Positions 38,401-50,400 of a stretch of DNA of 64,000 nucleotides are shown piece after piece; position 1 is the first letter of the stretch, and each line of letters starts with the position of its first letter. The position numbers and the translations under genes are program-made. The DNA comes from Ixodes scapularis (lineage: Eukaryota; Arthropoda; Arachnida; Ixodida; Ixodidae): contig NW_024609846.1 of the NCBI RefSeq assembly GCF_016920785.2, forward strand, positions 83,213,816-83,277,815. The letters run 5' to 3'. The notes beneath the pieces are model-generated. The model was not told where the DNA came from and did not search any database. It saw only the letters and a program-made list of their open reading frames with translations.

Positions 38401-41400
38401 CCACAAAACCCTGTCGGCGCTCAGCGAACACTATTGGCAGTGGCTCGTCGAGGACTGGATCGGCCCAGAGTATGCGTTGAGAAGGCATCTTCGTAACTCT
38501 CGTTTGGGTACTTCCGTAATCAGCTGTACATCGCTGAGTGGTTTTGGGAACTTTTTCAAGGATGCAGAATGACCAAAAATTGTAATGTTTGGCTTATATG
38601 TTGCAGACCACTTTAAGAATATAGACCGTTACTAATTTGAAGTAATACAGCCTCCCCTCCCCTCCATGCCCTCTTTCTAGACAGAACAAAAAAGAGGAAC
38701 CTGACCGTTTTAATTTTGCGCGTTTTGCTTAGGTATAGCAGTACATGAATTCTTCCGGGCATACCTGAAATATGATATTATTAGAATATTAGCCGCGCTT
38801 TTTACACGAGTGCCCGCGCGTCTGCCTTTCCGCAAAGAGGCGGAGAGCGAATGGCGAAAAAAAAAATATCTGACACAAAAGTGCTGCCTTCGTGTTGACG
38901 CTGAGCGGACATGCTACTAAAAATGTACCGTTACCCCTTAACGAGTGTCGAAGGAAGTGCGCCACTTTAGTCTAAAAGTGGGTGTTATATGAGTTAATTT
39001 TCGAGTTACAGTAGACGGTGGTCGACGTGCAGTCCAGAAAATACGAAAGCGCTGTACGAAAAGGCGATAAAATTGAGGTAAAAGTCAGTCTAACAAACCT
39101 CGTTGATTTGTCTAATCCCCAGACTTGCGAGTGGTAACAGATTTTATAGAAACAGTCGGATAAAACAGACGCATTCAGTCAGCATCAAGTGCGATTATAT
39201 ACTTTCCTTATTGTTCGTCCTTCTCGGAGCTTCTGGATCGCGGCGCAAGTACAACTCAAGTTGAGAGAGCGAAGACACGGCTTGTGTTGCACGCATTTGC
39301 CGCTTCTTGATTGGCTCCATCGGACTGTGACGTCAGCTGCGGTCGGTCTTAAAGGGGAACGGAAAATAGTAGAGAGTTTTAGGGAACCGTTTTAGCACTT
39401 CCGATATGGTACAATGGGCCCTCCGGTGCGAACTGCGCAGATGCGAGTCTTCTGTGGTAGCGCACGCGCAGTTCGTACCGGAGGGCCCACCGTACCGTAT
39501 CGATGTTCCAAAACGATTCCCTAAAACTCTATATTAGAGAGTTTTTGGGAATCCGTTTCTGCAGATCCGATATGGTACGATGGGCCCTCCGGTACGAACT
39601 GCGCAGATGCGTGTCTTCTGTGGTAGCGCACGCGCAGTTCGTACCGGAGGGCCCACCGTACCGTATCGATGTGCCAAAACGATTCCCTAAAACTCCCTAT
39701 TAGAGAGTTTTTGGGAATCCGTTTCTGCAGATCCGATATGGTACGATGGGCCCTCCGGTACGAACTGCGCAGATGCGAGTCTTCTGTGGTAGCGCACGCG
39801 CAGTTCGTACCGGAGGGCCCACCATACCGCATTGATGTGCCAAAACGATTCCCTAAAACTCCCTATTAGAGAGTTTTTGGGAATCCGTTTCTGCAGATCC
39901 GATATGGTACGATGGGCCCTCCGGTACGAACTGCGCAGATACGAGTCTTCTGTGGTAGCGCACGCGCAGTTCGTACCGGAGGGCCCACCGTACCGTATCG
40001 ATGTGCCAAAACGATTCCCTAAAACTCTATATTAGAGAGTTTTTGGGAATCCGTTTCTGCAGATCCGATATGGTACGATGGGCCCTCCGGTACGAACTGC
40101 GCAGATGCGTGTCTTCTGTGGTAGCGCACGCGCAGTTCGTACCGGAGGGCCCACCGTACCGTATCGATGTGCCAAAACGATTCCCTAAAACTCCCTATTA
40201 GAGAGTTTTTGGGAATCCGTTTCTGCAGATCCGATATGGTACGATGGGCCCTCCGGTACGAACTGCGCAGATGCGAGTCTTCTGTGGTAGCGCACGCGCA
40301 GTTCGTACCGGAGGGCCCACCATACCGCATTGATGTGCCAAAACGATTCCCTAAAACTCCCTATTAGAGAGTTTTTGGGAATCCGTTTCTGCAGATCCGA
40401 TATGGTACGATGGGCCCTCCGGTACGAACTGCGCAGATGCGAGTCTTCTGTGGTAGCGCACGCGCAGTTCGTACCGGAGGGCCCACCATACCGCATTGAT
40501 GTGCCAAAACGATTACCTAAAACTCCCTATTAGAGAGTTTTTGGGAATCCGTTTCTGCAGATCCGATATGGTACGATGGGCCCTCCGGTACGAACTGCGC
40601 AGATGCGAGTCTTCTGTGGTAGCGCGCGCGCAGTTCGTACCGGAGGGCCCACCGTACCGTATCGATGTTAAAACGATTCCCTAAAACTCCCTATTAGAGA
40701 GTTTTTGGGAATCCGTTTCTGCAGATCCGATATGGTACGATGGGCCCTCCGGTACGAACTGCGCAGATGCGAGTCTTCTGTGGTAGCGCACGCGCAGTTC
40801 GTACCGGAGGGCCCACCGTACCGTATCGATGTGCCAAAACGATTCCCTAAAACTCCCAATTAGAGAATTTTTGGGAATCCGTTTCTGCAGATCCGATATG
40901 GTACGATGGGCCCTCCGGTACGAACTGCGCAGATGCGAGTCTTCTGTGGTAGCGCACGCGCAGTTCGTACCGGAGGGCCCACCATACCGCATTGATGTGC
41001 CAAAACGATTACCTAAAACTCCCTATTAGAGAGTTTTTGGGAATCCGTTTCTGCAGATCCGATATGGTACGATGGGCCCTCCGGTACGAACTGCGCAGAT
41101 GCGAGTCTTCTGTGGTAGCGCGCGCGCAGTTCGTACCGGAGGGCCCACCGTACCGTATCGATGTTAAAACGATTCCCTAAAACTCCCTATTAGAGAGTTT
41201 TTGGGAATCCGTTTCTGCAGATCCGATATGGTACGATGGGCCCTCCGGTACGAACTGCGCAGATGCGAGTCTTCTGTGGTAGCGCACGCGCAGTTCGTAC
41301 CGGAGGGCCCACCATACCGCATTGATGTGCCAAAACGATTCCCTAAAACTCCCTATTAGAGAGTTTTTGGGAATTCGTTTCTGCAGATCCGATATGGTAC

Positions 41401-44400
41401 GATGGGCCCTCCGGTACGAACTGCGCAGATGCGAGTCTTCTGTGGTAGCGCACGCGCAGTTCGTACCGGAGGGCCCACCGTACCGTATCGATGTGCCAAA
41501 ACGATTCCCTAAAACTCCCAATTAGAGAATTTTTGGGAATCCGTTTCTGCAGATCCGATATGGTACGATGGGCCCTCCGGTACGAACTGCGCAGATGCGA
41601 GTCTTCTGTGGTACCGCGCGCGCAGTTCGTACCGGAGGGCCCACCGTACCGTATCGATGTGCCAAAACGATTCCCTAAAACTCCCTATTAGAGAGTTTTT
41701 GGGAATCCGTTTCTGCAGATCCGATATGGTACGATGGGCCCTCCGGTACGAACTGCGCAGATACGAGTCTTCTGTGGTAGCGCACGCGCAGTTCGTACCG
41801 GAGGGCCCACCGTACCGTATCGATGTGCCAAAACGATTCCCTAAAACTCTATATTAGAGAGTTTTTGGGAATCCGTTTCTGCAGATCCGATATGGTACGA
41901 TGGGCCCTCCGGTACGAACTGCGCAGATACGAGTCTTCTGTGGTAGCGCACGCGCAGTTCGTACCGGAGGGCCCACCGTACCGTATCGATGTGCCAAAAC
42001 GATTCCCTAAAACTCTATATTAGAGAGTTTTTGGGAATCCGTTTCTGCAGATCCGATATGGTACGATGGGCCCTCCGGTACGAACTGCGCAGATGCGAGT
42101 CTTCTGTGGTAGCGCACGCGCAGTTCGTACCGGAGGGCCCACCGTACCGTATCGATGTGCCAAAACGATTCCCTAAAACTCCCTATTAGAGAGTTTCTGG
42201 GAATCCGTTTCTGCAGATCCGATATGGTACGATGGGCCCTCCGGTACGAACTGCGCAGATGCGAGTCTTCTGTGGTAGCGCACGCGCAGTTCGTACCGGA
42301 GGGCCCACCATACCGCATTGATGTGCCAAAACGATTCCCTAAAACTCCCTATTAGAGAGTTTTTGGGAATCCGTTTCTGCAGATCCGATATGGTACGATG
42401 GGCCCTCCGGTACGAACTGCGCAGATGCGAGTCTTCTGTGGTAGCGCACGCGCAGTTCGTACCGGAGGGCCCACCGTACCGTATCGATGTGCCAAAACGA
42501 TTCCCTAAAACTCCCAATTAGAGAATTTTGGGGGATCCGTTTCTGCAGATCCGATATGGTACGATGGGCCCTCCGGTACGAACTGCGCAGATGCGAGTCT
42601 TCTGTGGTAGCGCGCGCGCAGTTCGTACCGGAGGGCCCACCGTACCGTATCGATGTGCCAAGACGATTCCCTAAAACTCCCTATTAGAGAGTTTCTGGGA
42701 ATCCGTTTCTGCAGATCCGATATGGTACGATGGGCCCTCCGGTACGAACTGCGCAGATGCGAGTCTTCTGTGGTAGCGCGCGCGCAGTTCGTACCGGAGG
42801 GCCCACCGTACCGTATCGATGTTAAAAACGATTCCCTAAAACTCCCAATTAGAGAATTTTGGGGGATCCGTTTCTGCAGATCCGATATGGTACGATGGGC
42901 CCTCCGGTACGAACTGCGCAGATGCGAGTCTTCTGTGGTAGCGCGCGCGCAGTTCGTACCGGAGGGCCCACCGTACCGTATCGATGTGCCAAGACGATTC
43001 CCTAAAACTCCCTATTAGAGAGTTTCTGGGAATCCGTTTCTGCAGATCCGATATGGTACGATAGGCCCTCCGGTACGAACTGCGCAGATGCGTGTCTTCT
43101 GTGGTAGCGCACGCGCAGTTCGTACCGGAGGGCACACCGTACCGTATCGATGTTAAAAACGATTCCCTAAAACTCCCAATTAGAGAATTTTGGGGGATCC
43201 GTTTCTGCAGATCCGATATGGTACGATGGGCCCTCCGGTACGAACTGCGCAGATGCGAGTCTTCTGTGGTAGCGCGCGCGCAGTTCGTACCGGAGGGCCC
43301 ACCGTACCGTATCGATGTTAAAAACGATTCCCTAAAACTCCCAATTAGAGAATTTTGGGGGATCCGTTTCTGCAGATCCGATATGGTACGATGGGCCCTC
43401 CGGTACGAACTGCGCAGATGCGAGTCTTCTGTGGTAGCGCACGCGCAGTTCGTACCGGAGGGCACACCGTACCGTATCGATGTTAAAAACGATTCCCTAA
43501 AACTCCCAATTAGAGAATTTTGGGGGATCCGTTTCTGCAGATCCGATATGGTACGATGGGCCCTCCGGTACGAACTGCGCAGATGCGTGTCTTCTGTGGT
43601 AGCGCACGCGCAGTTCGTACCGGAGGGCACACCGTACCGTATCGATGTTAAAAACGATTCCCTAAAACTCCCAATTAGAGAATTTTGGGGGATCCGTTTC
43701 TGCAGATCCGATATGGTACGATGGGCCCTCCGGTACGAACTGCGCAGATGCGAGTCTTCTGTGGTAGCGCGCGCGCAGTTCGTACCGGAGGGCCCACCGT
43801 ACCGTATCGATGTTAAAAACGATTCCCTAAAACTCCCAATTAGAGAATTTTGGGGGATCCGTTTCTGCAGATCCGATATGGTACGATGGGCCCTCCGGTA
43901 CGAACTGCGCAGATGCGAGTCTTCTGTGGTAGCGCACGCGCAGTTCGTACCGGAGGGCCCACCGTACCGTATCGATGTGCCAAGACGATTCCCTAAAACT
44001 CCCTATTAGAGAGTTTCTGGGAATCCGTTTCTGCAGATCCGATATGGTACGATGGGCCCTCCGGTACGAACTGCGCAGATGCGTGTCTTCTGTGGTAGCG
44101 CACGCGCAGTTCGTACCGGAGGGCACACCGTACCGTATCGATGTTAAAAACGATTCCCTAAAACTCCCAATTAGAGAATTTTGGGGGATCCGTTTCTGCA
44201 GATCCGATATGGTACGATGGGCCCTCCGGTACGAACTGCGCAGATGCGTGTCTTCTGTGGTAGCGCACGCGCAGTTCGTACCGGAGGGCACACCGTACCG
44301 TATCGATGTTAAAAACGATTCCCTAAAACTCCCTATTAGAGAGTTTTTGGGAATCCATTTCTGCAGATCCGATATGGTACGATGGGCCCTCCTGTACGAA

Positions 44401-47400
44401 CTGCGCGTGCGCTACCACAGAAGACACGCATCTGCGCAGTCCGCACCGGAGGACCTGTCGTACCGTACCGGATGTGCAAAGCGGTTCCCTAAAATCCCCT
44501 ATTTTGCTCGCAAGAACGGATGGTGTTTACTTTGTTACCGAGGAAAGCGACGAGTTGCTGCTTATAACCGCTGTTTGTATATAGGCGTTTTCTGCTTCCT
44601 GTCCTTCTCAGCCACGTGGGTTCCGTATCCGCTATGCGAAAAAAAAAATAAATAAAACCTTTCCACTTGGAATTTGTGAAAAAATATAGGTGAGGCAAAA
44701 CAAGAATGTGTGACAATCACGCCTTTTTCGTAAACACCTTCCAGCGGCGTGGAGAGATCAAAACGATGTTTTACCGCATACCAGAAGGGACGACATTCAA
44801 GATGGCTGCGCCCTTGTGGAAAAGGTGTATAGCGTTGCGTGTACGAGTGTGATGGCGAGCACAATGTTTTACGTGCCGCAGAGTTCAGCCTGAATTTCCG
44901 GGCACATATGTCAATGTTCGGGGCGGGCATTGGCATTCGTGGCCTTTTTTCTTTGACCCCAGTGATTCACCAGCACTGCGTGCTCCATGAGAGAAAGATA
45001 AGTGCTGACACTGTTCGGTATTTTAATGAAAATAATTACAAATGTTTTAACAGTACAGTTTACACCTATTGTTTGAATGGCGGTTAACAAAATTGTGCCG
45101 TTTTTCTTTTCTCGCAGGTGGGAAGTGCCGTTTCTGAAGCCGAGCGTCTATTTTAACCACGACTTTAAGACGTTGGGTGAAGTGACATCTTTACTTTCTT
45201 TTTGTAGAGTTTTCGCTCGCTTATGACCCGCGGTGATGTTTGATGCTTCCCTTAACGAGCAATATTGCGATCTGAAGGTTCGAATAAATACATGATTCGT
45301 TCAGCTTATTACTGCCACAGTCTTAAACGGGATGTGACATTGAAATAAAAAAAAAATGTTAGATTATTCTGGACGCGAGTCTTTTTATCCGAATAATATG
45401 TACTACAAGGTTTAAAGTTTTACTGTGTGCATAGTTAGATTTTTTTGTTTACTTCCCATTTCTGTCATTCCCAATCTGTAACAAGACAAGAAGGTTGTAA
45501 TTGACGTAACCAATCAGGGGCTAATTACGTCTGATACGCTACGCTTTCTCAGTCGTTCTTTCTTTGAGACGAAAGCTTGCCTGCCTTCGTACATCCCTTG
45601 CATTAATGGTGACGTGAAGGTCGACATGTACGTAACGCCTTACTAGTAACGAGTTGCTTTTTTCGGTAGCGAGTAACGTATTTAGTTACTTTTTTTAGAA
45701 AAAAAAAAGAACGAGTGACGTACTTAGTTACTTTCAAGACCAAGTAACGAGCAACGGTATTTCGTTACTTTTGAGGAGTATACCGAGTACAGAAACGTTT
45801 AAACAGCCTCGCTTTAATTCGAACCCGAATATGCGTCTATCGCGAGAAAGGCGAATGGGCAGCCCGAAAAACAACTAATCGCTGAACAAGTCAGTCGAAC
45901 TCTGCAGCTGGGAATATACTTCACTCAAAGAACCCAAAAAGGATCGTTGTTGAACAGTTGAATATTCTAGAATCGTGTACAGTCCGAATGTAAACCCGGA
46001 GCTCGCCAACGTGGCAAGGCACATACATCACCCATTGTCAACTTCGAACTTTATAAGCAGAGCGAACAAGAGAGAGAGGGGAATCCCGGATTCACCAGCT
46101 CTTCCTTAAGCACAACACTGCCGTTCCTTTGAGCGCGTTAGTAGAACGACTCTTCAGCGTCTCAAGAAAGTGGGGATACATAACTGATGAAAGCTTCAAG
46201 GTGAAGCTACTGCTTAGGTATGGCACTATTGAAAAAAAAAATATATATAACAAATCCAGTTGTGTATTTGGTCGTCAGAGTAATGAGAAAGGTAAATCGA
46301 TACATTTGAGGTGAAGTGACTTGTTTCTTTTGAGAATCGGTGACGAGTAAAGTATTTAGTCAAGTTTTGAGCGAGTAACAAGTAGCGGTACTTAGTTCAT
46401 TTTTTTTTGGTAATGTGTACATGTCTGCGTGAAGGTGACGTCACGTATATTACCGTACATGGCAGACTCTCTAGACGGTTGATGACAAGCGGTCCACAAA
46501 TATATCGAGTTTATCCTGGAAACTAACGGTTAAAAAATACATATAAGTGTCGGAAGAAAGGAAAATATGCTTATTTTAGTGGGGTTCAGACACTGGAGTA
46601 CGGCGAGAAGAGACTGCATCAAAATGTTTTCGCCAAGGAGTCGCGTGTTTCTTAAGAAAAATATGTAGTATCGAACCAAAATATCACACAAAGCAAGACA
46701 TTAACGACACCATAACGCTCAAATATTGGGGAGTGTTTTTTTTTTTTTTTTGCTGCGGGTATAAAATTGCAGTGGTCATAGAATTTGGACTTTACGAGTT
46801 ACATGAATATGAACCTCAGATTGACTGCTATGATGAAAAATATTTCTTGCGCATTGTCGTCATCGAACGTTATCATAGTAAGGAGAGTGACAGAAATTAT
46901 CAGCACCCGATTCTTTTCAACAAATGTTTTGCGCACAAAACAATAATCCAGATTTAGAACTTTGAATATATTTTCGCTGTGTTTGAGCCTACGCAGAGAG
47001 TACGTTTGAGTGAAAATCTCGGCAATCATAAATATACCTTATCTTTGTTTAACTTCACCTCCAAGGAGGTAATTTACGACGTCCTGGCGCCTGTTTCTTC
47101 TGTCAATTGACCCTTGACCAAATGCTTGCATACTTTTTGATGCAGCAATCCCTTTCGGAATACTCCAAAGTCCACTGTACTACACAAGCATCCAACCGTA
47201 AGGACCCCTTCTATTGAATTTGTATACGGATTCGTTACACACGTCTCACAAAAGACGGTTGCTTTCTTGATCTGAGCTGCCAGATTCTATTGCATTATGT
47301 GTGGTAACTTTTCTTAGTAAGCTAACCTTCTTAAATTTCGTCTTTTTTATTCAAGTTCTCTTATTGAAAAACAAAATACTGCAGTATAATTACTTAATTT

Positions 47401-50400
47401 GTTAAACTTCATAAAGGTTTATGTTTAACATAACGGCTGAATAAATTCTAAAAACTAAAGAAAAACAAAATCGTTGGAATTTGTTCTCAGGTTGTGTGAT
47501 ATAAATGTATAAAAAAAGGAGATTGCTTATATCTCACTCTAAGAAATGTCTGCGCGTCTACTTACCCGCAAAACACTCGAAGAGCCAATCTCTGCGATCT
47601 ACGAAATCAGCTGAGCAAATGATGAGGCAGAACATCCGTTTAGTCCTAAAAATTAAGTCTGCGCAGCTGCATTACTCAATGCAAAGCGCCATGCTTGCAT
47701 TGCGTAATGCCACAGCGCAGACTGAATTTTGAGGTCTAAACAGATGTTGCGCCTCATCATCGCTGTCAACTAAAGTTTTTACCTCCTTTACGAATCGGTC
47801 TTTCTTCGAGTATCGGACGTTAATTTCTCTGCGATGTTCACCTCGTTCTTGTTTTAGGCCCGTGGACATGGCACGTTTCGGCTTCCAAGTGGCACGAGAA
47901 ATAATACGGGCCTTTTTCGTCAGCGGTGATTTCTGCGGTTTCTATATATCTCGAGAGTGACAACTTGCGGTATACTCCACTTTTACGACATGTTTAATGT
48001 AATGCTCACCTCTACATCGCAGGTCCGTTCTATAAACATCCAAGATCCATCAAGAAGCCGTGGGATAGATTAACGCATACCGAGTTCGGCAACAAACAAA
48101 ACTGCTTTCTTCACCAGTACGGGCACATCTACGGGACTCAGGTGCGCACGGCGAGGGCGGGAAAATTCCGCGTGGGGCCAAATATATCAACCAAGCGCAC
48201 TCGAAAACAAAGTCGCAAAATTCAGGTATCGCATATGCGTTGACAGTGTAATTTCTCACGAAGATGCGACAACGTGTTATATTTATGTTAAAAAGAAAAC
48301 AGCAACAACTTGCAGTGAAGAGTAAAAATAAAATAATTAAGACCTTAACGACTGATATGAAATTAGGCATTTTTAATGTTTTTGCAAAACAAAAGTTGCT
48401 GTGGGTCATTGAGACAATTAACGAGTCAGAAGAGTGAACGGGAGTAACATAAAAATAAATTTACTTTAGTCTTTATTTTTTCTGCCAAATGTTTACAACG
48501 TTTTTTTTTGTTTTTACTTCGAAATGAAAAAGGTTGACGTTCATACTGACTCATAGCGAATTTTTATTGTGCATTTTTTAGCTTTTAATAATGGAGGCAT
48601 TGCTTCAAAAGAGTAAAAAGAAAGTGTCAGACCTAGCCGAATATTTGTGATAAATTGCAGTATGGCAGCAGTGCATATTTATTTAACTTCCGATTTATGT
48701 AAAGTGAGTTCGATCAAAACCGCTTATAAACAATGCTTCGGGAGGTGAAAAGACATGTGTAGCACGATTGGGAGAAACCAAGCACAATACAAACTGCCAC
48801 TGGGAGTCGCGTCTCATTTCGATCTTTCTTGTAAGCGCATTTTCTGCACAAAATACCACTTTAAAAATACGGCTTGCTGATTACTATTTTTTATAATGCC
48901 ATTCAATGCAAAGTTGCAAGCTAGCTGGACAAGAATGACGAAACTAATCCCCGAAGAAGGGAAACAAGGGGAACAGAGGGCAAACACAAATCTCCAAACA
49001 CAGCTAGGTGACTGGTGCGCGACCGAAAAAAATCCGCCTGGTACGGGTATCGAACCCGGGACCTTGGACAGGTCCCGGGTTCAATACCCAGATCCCGGGG
49101 TTATTTTCGTCGTGCTCATTACATCAGTTGTATTGCCTTTTTATTTTTTGTCTGCCGCTGTAGTTAGAGAATTATTCAATTATTGTGGTTGGTTAGGTGA
49201 TGCATTAAAGGAATGTATGCAGCCCGGCGTATATGCACGTAACTGTGGGCCTTGGAAATTAGCTTGCTCTTCGAGAGTTATGAGCGAAACTTTTTTTTTC
49301 TTTTAATTAAGATTAATTCCTATGCGAGCAACGTGGAGAATATGCTGGATAACGCAGCTCTTCCTGTGGCCTACCGGGTGAGTATAGTTTTAATGATAAA
49401 GGGTATCTTCTACATAGAAGGAAATGTGAAAGTACGGATTTAGCTCATGCCAGGCGTCCACGTCATTATTTAGGTTGAACGCTAAACTGAGCAAAAATAA
49501 AGGGGACCCCCAGGAACAACGTTATTTGGGGCTGTGCCGTTGTTTGTTTTTGTCATTCTTAAGTAAAACACTAATATCGTGTAAAAACTAGTCTGCGTCT
49601 TTACGCTTTCGTTTCTCACGTGGTCAAACCTATGCACATTGGACGATTTTTAAGATTTAATACAATATATTTGGCAGAATGAAAATTATAGTTTCCGAAT
49701 GTTCTTCGTTTTGTTTTGTCTTATAAACACTGCAGATCAAGGATTTTTGTTTTTGTTTTTTTACAACGAAATTTGCGTATTTTCTTGTTCTTCCTATCGT
49801 CTGGGGATCGTTTTTAATGTCTCCGGTTGTCGTGTTCTTAAGAAAAAGAACTTGAGGCAGTGTTTGGAATTTTACGTGCAAAAGCTGTAAACAATGAACG
49901 TTTTGTTTCCTGCGAAATGGTAATCTTAGTTTGGGCAGAGATTGTTTTTTGGGCTCAAAAGTTTCTTTCTGGTGTACACTTGGTTTATGGCAATGTTCTA
50001 GCACCAACTCGGCTGTGTCTTTGTTCAGTTATATTTTTATTAGTTTAGTTAAATAACGCGTGGTGAACATTGCCTCTAATGTATAAAATGTTTGGACAAG
50101 GCAAAAACGAGCCATGGGTTTCTCATTTCAAAAATGAACTATATAGTATATAGCCATTTCTGAAAGCTGAGACTTTATTTGAATTGAGCTTTAGCGGTAG
50201 GATAACGTTTAGAAACGTATAAGTTCTGCTGAAAAAAAAATAGAAGTAGTAATTACGTCGCTTTCTTAAAAGAGGATACAGTTCTAACTCATTATTTCTA
50301 TGAGAAAAAGTTTTTGGGTAGAAGAAGCAGGCCGAGTACGCCTGTCTTCGGGTGTGTCCTTCAAATGGTGTCGCTGTCGATCACAAGCAGTGACGACCGG

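Noticed and set aside
38470..38520. Longer exon h ending at 38493, 38501 or 38508
   Set aside because: The coding frame stays open, but each gives phase 1, which leads to a stop in exon i unless an internal AG at 45125 is used and the conserved Trp is lost. RNA evidence could overturn this.
39503..44655. Many overlapping open frames of 60-305 codons on both strands in the 39-44.6 kb region
   Set aside because: They repeat with the 165/166-bp satellite period, occur on both strands and change with unit length. This is repeat translation, not a repetitive protein.
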